From assembly GCA_030272155.1 (NCBI GenBank), contig CP126192.1:5738501-5802500 (forward strand): 64,000 nt of DNA. Direction: 5' to 3'. The DNA is from Tetradesmus obliquus. Taxonomy: Eukaryota; Chlorophyta; Chlorophyceae; Sphaeropleales; Scenedesmaceae. A program made the translations under genes and the position numbers. Below are positions 10,968 through 22,334 of this stretch, piece after piece (within the stretch, counting starts at the first letter, position 1; the number at the start of each line of letters is the position of its first letter). Under the pieces are notes generated by a model. It was not told the origin of the DNA. It ran no database searches and worked only from the letters and a program-made list of their open reading frames with translations.

Positions 10968-12049
10968 TCAGCCATCCAGCTCCTCCAAATCTTCACCCAG
11001 CAAGTCATCCATCAAATTTACCGCCTGCCGGCCATGCAGCAGCGGCTGACCCCTGCCAAGCCCACCACTTGACGCTGCTGCTGCTGTTGAAGTAAATGGC
11101 CTCGCTGCTAATGGCACCTTGGCTGACCCTGGGCAGCTTGCTAGGCCAGCACCACTTGCTGCACTGCCTGCAGCTGATACTGCAGGAGAGGCTGGAGGCA
11201 TGAGCTGCTGCTGCAGCTGGTGCTGTGCGCGGAAGCTGCTGCCACTCGCAGCACCAAACATAGGGCCACCACCGCTAGCAGCCTTGGATTGGCTGCTGCC
11301 TGGCGCCTTGCCCTGCTGCTGAAGGCCCCAAGCTGCTGATGGACCATTGCCCGGCAACACAGCTCCAGTTACAGCACCTCCAGGTGCTGCCGCTGGCTTG
11401 AAACGCTTTTGGTTGGGGCCTAGCTCTGCACCTGCAGCAGTTGGCTGGACCTGCCTGCCAGGCTGCTGCTGCTGGGATGCTGCGCTGCCTGCTGCTAGTG
11501 GTGGCATCTGGCTGCCAAAGATGGCAGCAACCACACCATCGATTGCATCGTCATCATCACCAGCTTCCAAAGCATCCACATCCATGCCATTAGCATGCTG
11601 CAGTGAGCCATGTGCTTTGGCTGCTGGGCCAGCTACTGCTACAGCTGCAGGCGCCCGCCGCTGGTGCTGTAGCTGGTACGGCAGCGTGCTGCGTGCAGCT
11701 GGCTGCTGCGAGCCACCTGTCATTGGCTGCTGACTGTGCGGCTGGCTTTGCCCTTGCTGCTGTGACTGCTGGCTGGCATTGTGCTGCTGCTGCTGCTGCT
11801 GCTGCTGCGTAGTGGCTCCAAAAGTAGCGGCTCCCAACATGCCGCCTGGCGCTCTTTGGCTAGCAAACAGCTCTGCTAAGCCACCTGCTGCTGTGTCCTG
11901 CTGGCTAGTGTGCAAGCCTGCTTGCTGCTGTTGCTGCTGCTGCTGCCCTGGCTGCTGCTGCAGCCGCTGCACTTGTCCCCTGAAAGTAGACGGCTGCATC
12001 CTTGGCGGCGGAGGTGGCATGCTGCCACGTGCTGCGCTGCCTGCAGCAC

Positions 12050-12087
<38 letters not shown>

Positions 12088-13925
12088 GCTACAAGGCCTC
12101 TGCTGCCAGCTTCAGCAAACAAGCCAGCAGCAGGAGCATGTGTGCCGATAGCGCCAGCAGCACCAGCAGGCTGCCGGCTTGCTGTACCGAACCCCAAGCT
12201 AGCTGCAGGGCTCACTTCACCTTGCTCCTCCTGCAGCTGACTAGCATGCGGCACCTGCACATGAATGCCTGGCTGCTGCCGCAGGCTGGTGCGCCGCTGC
12301 CGCTGACTGTTGAGCACTTGCAGATGCGGGCTGGCTGGAGGCAGCAGAGAAGCCCTGCCTGCAGCAGGTGGCACTGTACCCGGCTGCTGCTGCTGCTGGG
12401 ACGGGCCACCAGCTGTGCAATGCTGCTGCTGCTGCTGCTGCTGATGGTGTACTTGCTGCTGGCCAAGCTGGCCTGTTGCGGCTGGTGGCTGCACCTGCTG
12501 CATCTGCTGCTGAGTCTGCGGCTGCTGTGCATGCTGTGCGTTGCGTATTCTGTCCTGCGGCGACTCAGCTCCCCACACCTGCAGCAGCCATGCAAGGTCA
12601 GCAGTAGCCTTGGAGTCAGCTGCACGTGTATGTTACATCATCTAGCACATCAGGGTGGCATTTGTTGTGATCATTTGCCTATGCCAAACACCAGCAGTTG
12701 TATGGAACATATAGCAAATGCCAGTGCAGCGAACACGATTGTGTCCCATTTGCTCACCCGCACTATGTTGCGTGCGGTGACAGCTGCGTAGATTGTGCCT
12801 GGTGCTGGTGTGAACACCGACACTTGCTGCAGCAGCAGCACACAGCCAGGGCCCAGCTCGGCCTGCTGCTGCAGCACACTGCTGTGCAGGGCTGCACCCA
12901 TACTGCCAGTGGGATCCTGCAGACATCAAACAAGACAGGTCAGCAAAGCAGTACTGTAAAGTTTCCAACGGCAAAGACAGCGTGTAGCAGCACATACATA
13001 CAGCACAAACATCATGCAGAGTTGCTGCAGAGGCGTCGTCATATGTGTGCATGCTGCTTGCACTGCTGGGACACTAGCATTAAAACATGTTCACCCAGTC
13101 ATTGTGGCACTGGCTAGCAGCAGCCCCACCTTGATTTTGGCAAAGGCGCTGTTGGTCCCTGAAGGCTGAAATGAGCCCAACATCACCAGCATCTGCACAG
13201 CAGCAGCAGCAAAATAGCTGCAGGGCATCAACACACCGCCTCAACTGTCCCAACAACTGCCAGCAGCAGATACAGCAACCATCATGTGTGGTTTGATGTG
13301 ACTGATTTGGTGTATGCTTGCACTGCGTAGCTTAGCCCTGCCACACATGCAGCAAGAAAGCCACACCTTTCAAACTTCAACAGCAGCTGCAGCCTACCTT
13401 CGGCACCTTGCCCAGTGCCAGACCCTTTGCCATTTTGATGGTGTGCAGCTGGCTGCCCGTGCCTGCAAGGGTTGCAATGTGCGTGGCATGATTGGAGTGA
13501 ACGTCATGATTTTGCGTGGGACCAGTGAGCTGCTGCTGTGATGCACGGCTGCTTGCAGGACAGGGATGGCCAAGGCTGTAGCAGTGGTATGCCACAGCTG
13601 CTCGGCAATGCTTGCTGCTGCAGGCGTATGCTGCCTTGCGGTTCAACGCAGGTTAGAAGGCCCATAGCTGTCACACGGCAAAGTAGGTTCAAAGCTAAAC
13701 AGCCAACGCACCAGCTCGTGCCTCCTGCTGCACAGTGAACTCGTGTGCACTGCACCACACTGCCGACTGGAAGCATACATCCAGCGCAAAGGTGTTGTCT
13801 GCGGTGCTGCTGCTGGTGCTGCCGCAATCACGCAAACCCAATGCTTCTGGCGTGGCTTGCTGCAGCGCGCCAGCTGCAGCCAGCTGCTGCAGCTTGCCTG
13901 CAGGACCAGGCAGGGTGCGAGCCAC
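10968..13925 (-). CDS. HROB: HROB/MCM8IP-like homologous recombination OB-fold protein (5' end unresolved)
   Basis: In animals HROB binds ssDNA and recruits the MCM8-MCM9 helicase during homologous recombination. Minus-strand exons are 13925-13712, 13462-13398, 13192-13130, 12916-12758 and 12578-10968; phases close for 703 residues, and the N-terminus is missing. Diagnostic pieces in order are RTLPGPAGKL (the PGPAG motif), FQSAVW, KVPKMLVML, KDPTGSMGAALH and VLLLQQVSVFTPAP..YAAVT..NIVR, which match the HROB OB fold closely. A single 537-codon exon adds a Gln/Ala-rich tail, an acidic patch (DDDDAIDGVVAAIFGSQ) and the end NLMDDLLGEDLEELDG, comparable to the acidic C-terminus of animal HROB. One small exon between ARAG and TGSQ may be missed. 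Upstream lies a probable shared promoter with the HDAC gene. Confidence 0.74.
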
Positions 13926-14584
13926 CTGCATGCAGCATGCATGATTGCTGTGTGTCTGCACTTGCAGGAAAGTCATGCTGGCAGGCCAGCTGGCAGAGCA
14001 TCATGTGCAGGTCTACAAGCAGGCATACAGCTGCTTCATGAGGCACACAGCTGAAGTTTCAGTGTGTCTAACCTGTGGAACATTCAGGCCTCCACCCCGC
14101 TGAGAGCCGGACATCTGAGACCCGCTCCTGACACTCATGTGTGCTGCTGCCCCGCAGTGTTGGTCAGGCTGAAGCACCCAGATCGCCGCCTGCCTGCCCA
14201 GCAGCTGCTACTATCTTCGACTATGTCTGGTTGCACCACAAGGCACCAACATGCACATGTGTATCAGAAGATTAGCTGATGCTGTTGTTGCAGCTGTTGC
14301 ACAGCATGTGGTGCTAGCAAGTGCAAAGATGAAAACTCAAAATTAATAACATTGATCGCGAACTATGCCACAAAAACGCCAAAGCATCGCTTGTTTGTCG
14401 ACTTGTGTTTGAACAAACGTAACATAACATTGTACTCACGTTGCGTGGGTGCTCTGATGCTGCATTCATCTTTCAGCGAACTACACCGCCATTTGCGTGC
14501 TATTACTTGTCAGCGCATGTTCAAAGCGGCGGTGGCACACTGCCAGGGTAGCACCTGCACACCACCCTACTGGCCCTCACCACA
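13926..14584. promoter_or_regulatory. Divergent intergenic region between the HROB-like and HDAC genes
   Basis: It separates the most upstream HROB exon found (minus) from the HDAC ATG (plus). It must contain the missing HROB 5' exon(s) and both promoters. I see no clear TATA box or other motif; an AT-richer stretch lies around 14330-14440. Confidence 0.4.
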
Positions 14585-17500
14585 ATGATCATGTTGCCTA
14601 TGATGCAGCCCGCGTATGGAGCCCATAAAGCAGTGAATCAATGCTCAAAATTGCAGTATTACCTACGTTACACCGCACGAACAGCAGCGGCTCATAGGCT
14701 AGTGTACAGTGTATCACACGCAGAGCAGCATGACAAGCCTGGTCACCCAGAAGCTGCTGCAAGGATCACAGCCATTGAGCAAGCACTGGCACAGCACGAC
14801 TTCCAGCACAAAACTCAGCTTGTAACAAGCAATCTCATGGATAAGCAGGCCGTGATGCGCTCGCTTGAGCTTGTGCACCCAGCTGGTTACTTGCAGCGGG
14901 TGCAGGAGATCTGCAGTGGTCTGCAGGTATGCCCTGCAGCCTCTGCTCTAGCCCATGTTCTGCACCCATGTGACAGTCAATTTGATATGCTACATACTTC
15001 ACAGCTGTGTTTAGCTGTGCTCAGGCTTCAGAGTAATCGTGGCATCTGCTGTTGCAGGAGCCAGCCATGGTGGATGAGAGCACCTACATCTGCCCAGGCT
15101 CCTTCGCAGCCTGCTGCGAGGTGAGCGCAGCATGGCAGCTGATGATGCTGGTGTTGATTTGCATGCAGCTGCTGCACGACTTGCCTGTGAACGTGTGTGA
15201 CAACAACTTCTGCACCCTACCGACAGGCATCAGCATCACAAAGCCACACTGCACATGTTACTGCCTGAACTCTTTATGCAAACTGCAGATGTCACCAGAC
15301 ATACAGTGACTTCTGCCTTGCGCAATGCTTGTTTCACTGCTTGTAGACGGCTGCAGCAGTACTGGCTGTACTAGATACAGTACTGGACGGCAGCAGCCCA
15401 CCAGCAGCTTCAGGCTTTCCTGCAAGCAGTCCTGCAGGGTTCTGCCTGGTGCGGCCGCCAGGTCACCACGTGCTGCCCAGCAGGCCCATGGGCTTTGGCC
15501 TGGTCAACTTCATGGCTGTTGCAGCACGACATGCACAGCAGCAGCAACGTGTGCCAGTGCACAAGGTGGGTGTGCAATGCTCAATCGTCACATTAAAGCA
15601 CATTAGAGCAGCTGCGGGAAGTTCAGGGCACCAGAGCAAAACTGCATTGGACATGTTTCCAATGTATGGGTTAATCTTGTGGCGCGCGGGCGCTGCGATG
15701 TAATTTGCTCAACGCTGGTGCGGCCGCCAGGTCACCACGTGCTGCCCAGTAGGCCCATGGCTTTGGGCTGGTCAACTTCATGGCTGTTGCAGCACGGCAC
15801 GCACAGCAGCAGCAGCAGCAGCGCGTGCCAGTGCGCAAGGTGGGTGCGGGACGCTCAGGGCACCAGAACCGATATGCACCATAATAATCCCTGTGTTATC
15901 TGTCTCATAGAGCCCCGGCACTGCATTTGATTATGCTTGCACCGTCAGGCGTCATTTGGATGAGTTGATCCGTGCCTGTTGGGCAAGCAGCATGGATCAA
16001 GTCATGCATGGGGTGAGTTGAGCTTCACAATAGAGCTCTCAGGCTCAACCAGCCTGCCCTTGTCCTAATTTGATTTACGCGCGGAAGAGCATAGGCTCAA
16101 GCAGGCTTGCCTGCTTCTGATGCGAGGACTGTAAATTTGTAACATGCATGGGGTGGTGCACCCATGCGCTGCTTGTGCTGCAGGTGCTCATAATGGACTT
16201 TGATGTTCACCATGGCAACGGCACAGAGGAGATCATGTACAGCGACCCCTCTGTGCTGTACATCAGCACACACCAACAGGGCCTGTGGCCATACACAGGT
16301 GGGTGGGTTGTGTGATACAGCTGGGCACTGCACTGCAGCACACGGTGCGCAGCTCTGCTTTTTTTCATGCTAGACTGTCCATCCTTACACGGCTGTGCCC
16401 CACTGGCACTGGTGTTGGCCTGCAGCTGGTTTGCTGCAGCAGCCACAAGTGCTGTTGCTTCCGCCTGCTGCTGCCGCTGCACGCATGCAACAACAGCCCC
16501 CTTTGTGCATTCCGCATCAACACTTGATGCCTCATAAACCAAGAGTGTGCTACTGCTGCTTTGGGTGTTGATGCTGCTGCTGCTGCCGCTGTACCACCAG
16601 GCAAGGTGCAGCAGATCGGCAGTGGCGAAGGCAAGGGTTGCACCATTAACATACCGCTACCTGGTGCGTGCTGGATGAGTTCGCCTGGCTCTGCCCACAC
16701 CGTTTGCTTAGACTGGGGCTGCACAACAGCCTTGCCTTCAGTGTGTGGCACCTACATAGTTTCATGCAGTGTGCTGCGCTTGGCATCAAAGTTGCCTCGC
16801 AAATCCTGCTATGCTCGTCAACGCTCCACACTTCACAATACGAGTGTTGCTGCCTGCCCTGCCAGGTGGTGCCGGCCATGCTGCCATGCAGCAGGTGCTG
16901 CAGCAGGTCATCCAGCCAGCAGCACGCAGCTTCCAGCCAGACCTCATCCTTGTCAGTGCAGGTGAGGCGCAGCGGCTGAGTATGTAGTGTAGTGACTTTC
17001 CAACGATTTACAACAACCCCACGCATAAAACGCCTCGTATAAGAGGAATTTCCAGCTGCTTGGACTTCGCCTTCCGCGTTGAAGGAATGCGCAGCAATAA
17101 CGCCGTGCAAGATACTGTGCGGTTGCTGTTGGTGGCACCAAACTTCGACAGGGATCTATCCAGGGAATGCCAAGTATAGCTAGCACATGTTGTTTCTGTT
17201 GCAGTGGTGCCATCCGGCATGCAGACTCAACAGCAGACATCAGCCTGAGAACCTTGACTACGTGTGAACGTCAACAGTTACTTGGGATGGCCCCTGCATA
17301 CTGCTGTTGCTGCTGCTGATTTTGTTATGCTGCTGCTGATGATGATGATCAATCATCTTTGTCATGAAACTTGTGTTACATAACGGGAGCATCTTTCGTG
17401 TCAAGCCATTGTCAAGCCAATGACAGGATCATCGGGCAACCGCATCCATCAGTATAAAGATTTGCAGCCATCAACTGGATTCTGCTAGTGACTCCAGCGC

Positions 17501-20185
17501 ACTGGCATGTAGTCAGGATTAGGGACGCTTGCCATAACGCAGCTGCTGCTGAATCATGGCAATGCCACGAACCATGTCATTGCCAGGACCAGCTGGGCCC
17601 TTGGCCCAGCATGCCATACTGCTGCAACTGCTGCTGCTGTTGCTGCTGGCCTACACCAACCATGGCACCGCCAGGCACAGCTGGCCACCCGGCCGGCACG
17701 GCATATGACAGCAGTGGCGGCGGCTGCAGCAGCTGCTGCTGCTGACCTACAACCAGCACGGCACCACCAGTCACAGCTGGCCACTCGCCCGGAACGCCAT
17801 ATGGCTGCGGCGGAGGCCACTGCGGCTGCGGCGGCGGCGGTGGCTGCTGCTGCTGCTGCTGCTGAGCTACAACCAATATGGCACCACCAGGTACATCTGG
17901 CCACCCGCCCGGAACGCCATGTGGCAGCGGCAGTGGCGGCGGCCACTGCTGCTGCTGCAGCGGCAGCGGTGGCGGCCATTGCTGCTGCTGAGCTACACCC
18001 AACATGGCACCACCATGCACAAGTTGCCACCCGCCGGGCACGCCATACGGCTGCGGCTGCTGCTGCTGCTGCTGCTGCTGCTTCTGCTGCTGACCTACAC
18101 CTGAAATGACACCCCCCGGGCACACTTGCGGCACGCAGTATGGCTGCTGTTGGCCATAGCCCACACTTATGTCCATGCCTGTATCGCTTCCCAGCCCTAC
18201 TATCTCAGCAATGAACAGCTCCGAGTCACTGCATCCCTGCTCTGCAGCTGCATCTATTAGCTGTGCCACCTGCTGGCTGCCAACTTGACTGATTAGCACT
18301 GGCGGCAGCTTAGTTGACAGCATGCGTATGGTGTTGTAAGCAAACCCGTGCTGCACAGCTGCACTCAGCAGCGTAGCCACGGCCTCGCTGCGCTGCTGCC
18401 GCAACAGCACACAAAGCGTCCATGCTTTCGCAGCAGCGCTTGCGCACTGCTGCCTGCAGCAGATGCAGCACTGCCTCGCTGCTGATGCCCGCTGCTGCTG
18501 GCAGCAGCTGGCAGAGCCGCTCCGTGCAATGAGCCCCCGGTGCTCCTTTCAGCTCTGCAGCTGCTGCCAGTAGCTGCTCCACCTGCTGGCTGCTGAGCTG
18601 TTGAAACCGCACACGGGGCAGCCCGGATAGCAACTCTAATGTGGGTGCAGCACTGACTTTCACGGCTGCTCTGACCATGGCACACACTCCTCACTGGTCA
18701 GCTGATCTACTGCTGGCAAAGAACACAGTGACGTGATGCTGTGATGTTTGTGGTTGTGTCCAACATCGCCGATTGCTGAGTGCAGCAGCTGCAGCACTGC
18801 AGTGCTGCTGTTGCCTGCTGCTGCTGGCAGCTTGCACAGCTGTGCCAGTCTTCCGCCTTGCTTAAGGGCTGCCTGCAGCAGCTGCAGTACTGCCTCGCTG
18901 CTCACGCTTGCTGCTGCTGGCAGCTTGCATATCCAGTCAACTTCCATGCCCGTGCGCACAGCTGCCTGCAGCAGCTGCAGCACTGCCTCGCTGCCAATGC
19001 CTGCTGCTGCTGGCAGCTTGCCCAGCTGCTGCATGCAAGGCCAGGGACCATAACTCTTTAGCTCGACAGCTGCTGCCAGTAGCTGCTCCACCTGCTGGCT
19101 GCTGAGCTGCCCCAGCAGCGCTGGCGGCAGGCCAGACAGCAACTCTGATGTGGCTTCACAACTGTTGGCAGAACAGGTGGCCTTCACGGCTGCGCTTACC
19201 AGCGCAAACACTTCCTTGCTCGTCAGTTGCTGTACTGCTGGCAAACGACACAGTGGTCTTATGCTTTGCGCTCTGCTGTAGGCTAGTCCCTGGTCGCACT
19301 CACTAACTGCTGTGTGCAGCAGCTGTAGCAGTCCCTCACTGCTGATGCCCGCTGCTGCTGGCAGCTCCCAAAGCTGGCTCGGCACCCAGCCTCGCTTGAC
19401 GGCCGCCTGCAGCAGCTGTAGCAATGCCTCACTGCTGATGCTGCTTGCTGCTGGCAGCTGGCATATCCTGTCAACATCCATGCCTTTCTCCACTGCTGCC
19501 TGCAGCAGCCGCAGCACTGCATCACTGCCGATGCCTGCTGCTGCTGGCAGGCTGCATAAGCATGCTGGCATCCTGCCTCGCTGCACTGCTGCATGCAGCA
19601 GCCGTGTCACTGCTTCACTGCTGAGCTGCTTTGCTGCTGGCAGCGTGCACAGAGCCTCCAGGACCTCCCTATGCATATCCTCATCATCATCATCTGTGTC
19701 ATCAACGTCGTCTGTGTCATTGAATGCGTATGGATCATCGAATCTGTATGGGTTTCCTAATCAAATCCGTATGGGTCATGGAATCCGTATGGGTTGCCGT
19801 ATTCGTACAGGTCATCAACTTCGTATGCCTCGTCGGATTCGTCTGGGTCAGCCCATACAGGGGCAGCAGTGCGGCGCTGCCACCGCTGCTGAACAGGGGA
19901 GGTGTCCCCTGCTGCCAGAAGCTGCGCAAGCACTGCTTCAAGCGTTGCTGCATCCACGTGCTGCTGCATGGCTTGCAGCCCCCGCAGGTGCGCCATTGCT
20001 CCTGTGTGCTACCGTGCTGCTGCTGTCAGCAGCAGCTTGCGAGCCACGTCAGGCTCCAGCAGCGCTGTATCTGGCAGGTACCAAACGGCTGTGAGCGCTG
20101 TTTGGTGGTTGCTGCAGTTCATGGCCAGCTGCAGCAGGTCAGGCATGGGCCCTTTGGCAAGTCTGAAGTCAGCCTGACCACACAG

Positions 20186-20220
<35 letters not shown>

Positions 20221-22154
20221 GCAGTAGGGATTAGGTTATCACTCACACAAGCATGAAACCATGACTGCATTGGGTATCAGGCAGTGCTGCCCGCCAGGAT
20301 GCATATGTTCTGCTGCACGAAGCGCTTCCTGTAGGTATGTCGGCGCAGCAATGCATCTATACAGGCCTCACAGTACTGTTGCAGACTGATCACTGCAAAG
20401 CCGGCATTGCAAAACCAACACTTGCCTCTGCACCATCGCAGCAGACAGCCACCGCTTTTGCAGAGCTGTCGGTCTTTATCCCTAGCTGCTTCTGCGCCTG
20501 CACCCACACCTCCACTCCTGCCACCATGCTGTTGGCCGCAGCCAACAGCTGCGCATATGTGATGCGCATGCCAGCTGCTACCAGCTGAACGGCAACTGCA
20601 CAGGGTACTGCTGGATGGTTGAGCAGCCGTGATGTCACATCTCCTGCCGTTTCAGGCGCTTTGCGTAGCAGCAGTGCTCCGAGCCACCCTACTGCCTGCA
20701 TGTGCTTCCGCTCTCTGCTGCTGTCGTTTGCTGTGTCTAAAGCAGAGTCCAGCATGACAAGGCTGTTAGCGCAAATCAAGGTTTCCACGCTGTTCCGAAA
20801 GGCTTTATTGCATGCAGCGAGGCAGGCCAGGCCTGTCGGGCCCAGCTCTGCGAGCAGAGGGGGCAAGGTGACTACACCTGCCAGCATAGAAGAACCGTTC
20901 CAAAGCTCGGCTACAAGGCAACAGTTGCCCCAGTAACCAGCTTAAAAATGCCTATCGCGGCAGTGACAACGTCCTAAACATGTTCAGAATTGACAATCAC
21001 ATTCAAAAAGCCTGCTGAACACGCCAGCCTGCTGCTGCTCAGCCGTGCGCACCACAGCAGCACTGCTGCCTGAGGCACCAGCCATACTCCCGCTTGCCCA
21101 CTTGCGCAGGCTCTTGGGTCACCACGTACAGCTGGCTCCCGGCAATTTCAACGAAGGACAATCCGTGACATTGTCAATCCCTGCCAGCCGGATTGTGCTT
21201 TTGCTGGAACAGCATCAGCTGCTGCTTGCCAGCTTGCAACATTGGATTTAGCTGCTGCCTCTGCCTGCCTAGACTAATCAGACATCACATATTGTGCTTG
21301 CAATTGACATTACAACTGAAAGACTGCCAACGACATGAGACGCCGTGCAAGCCCTGGATGTTGGTTGTGATGCACGTGTCTCTTGCAAGGCTGGTACCAG
21401 TACCTCTGCAGCGCACTCGAGCAAGCATCGGCGCATCCTTGGGCTACACAGTAACATCATGCTATGGCGGTCACTCCTTATGCAGTGGTGCTGGATAGCA
21501 TGCGAGCCACGCCCACACTCGTGTGCATGAGCTTACATTTATTGTCTTTTGCATTACCGCGCTGCGCTGCTTGCCAGGCTATGACAGCCACTTCATGGAT
21601 CCTTTGGCTGGCTTCCAATTTGAGTCAAAGACATACCACATGTTGTGTGGAGCTCTCGCGCGCTTGTCACATGAGCTGTGCGGCGGCCGGTGCATGTTCA
21701 TCTTGGAAGGAGGCTACCACCAGCAGTCACTGGGAGAGGCAGCTGTGGATTCCTTTGCGGGCATACTGGGCCTGCCAGTGCTGAGCAGCAGCGGCAGCAA
21801 CACGGCGTTGCCAGAGGAGCCGCTTGACAAGGTATTTCAGGCTGACCTACATGCGCCTCATGCTTGCATGATTGATGGCTATGTGCTGTTTGGCTGTTAG
21901 CGGTGATCATTACAGGAAGGACAGTACATGCCAAGCAACCGTCTTTCAAGTGAATCTGTCAACGCAACTCCCCTTGCTAAACCCAGTGCTTTGCCTCATG
22001 CGTGGCATGCTGTGCAAGGGAGGTGCACTATGATCAGCAGGCCTGTCTAGGTTAATGAGCACCACAGCAGAACATCCAGCAGCTTACGTTGCCTCTGGTG
22101 CTCTTGCAGGTTGAGAAGCTGCTGGCCCAGGTCAAGGCTCTGCACAACTTGTGA
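14585..22154 (+). CDS. HDA14: Class II histone deacetylase, HDA14-like
   Basis: Zn-dependent lysine deacetylase of the arginase/HDAC fold; the plant homologue HDA14 acts largely in plastids and mitochondria as well as on non-histone proteins. Eight exons close in frame: 14585-14926, 15058-15120, 15347-15565, 16184-16298, 16601-16663, 16866-16961, 21578-21831 and 22110-22154 (398 residues; Arabidopsis about 420). Motifs in order: [24 protein letters not shown] (His charge relay), [10 protein letters not shown] (two Zn ligands), [35 protein letters not shown] (third Zn ligand), [12 protein letters not shown] (catalytic Tyr), [12 protein letters not shown]. All catalytic residues are present. 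The N-terminal 35 residues are basic with few acids and could be a targeting peptide (inferred). Intron 6 is 4.6 kb and contains a minus-strand repeat-protein gene. Exon 3 has a downstream partial copy. Confidence 0.93.
15718..15842 (+). repeat. Downstream echo of the 3' half and donor of HDAC exon 3
   Basis: It repeats 15448-15571 (from [14 protein letters not shown] to the GTGGGT donor). A G missing within ATGGGCTTT and one extra G in CTTTGGGCTGG alter the local frame. The CAG run is longer than in the original. It probably is not used as an exon, but it carries an intact donor. Confidence 0.88.
17577..20887 (-). pseudogene. Helical-repeat protein gene nested in an HDAC intron; frame-disrupted
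   Basis: Minus-strand coding sequence. An F-box-like start ([34 protein letters not shown]) runs from 20887, followed by a middle exon (about 20190-20010), an acidic linker with repeated PYGF/DDPYAF units, then about ten repeats of about 37 residues with core [19 protein letters not shown]. The end is Gln-rich with about six copies of a YGVPGGWP..PGGA-type unit, and the stop is at 17577. The frame is broken: near 18686 one base is missing relative to sister repeats (EE-V.AMV), and near 18405 the frame shifts again. Around 20008 and 19757 stops interrupt otherwise coding-like sequence, although a 20010-19744 intron could remove both. It could be a recent pseudogene, or a gene with assembly indels. 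The family is unknown to me; the repeats look alpha-helical. Confidence 0.55.
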
Positions 22155-22334
22155 TGAGCAAGTAACATGTCAAGGTAGGGTTCTGCTCATGCTGCGTGGC
22201 ATTCAAAAGCCAGACATGAATAGGGCGCCGCGTTACTTTGAGCCAACAAATGTATTCGTTTGTGTATCTCTGAATTGCAATAAGCCTTCATGTGACCCGG
22301 GCACTCCTCGAACGAGGGCAGGACGAGAACAGGG

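Noticed and set aside
11779-12791. Plus-strand open frames rich in Cys and Leu
   Set aside because: They are the complement of the Gln-rich HROB tail; the CTG runs create the open frames.
15718-15842. Second HDAC gene
   Set aside because: Only one exon fragment is present, with a frame error; it is a tandem copy inside the HDAC intron.
20008-20010. Non-standard genetic code (TAG read as an amino acid)
   Set aside because: One in-frame TAG occurs in the nested repeat gene only. All conserved genes here use standard stops, and an intron or pseudogenisation explains it.
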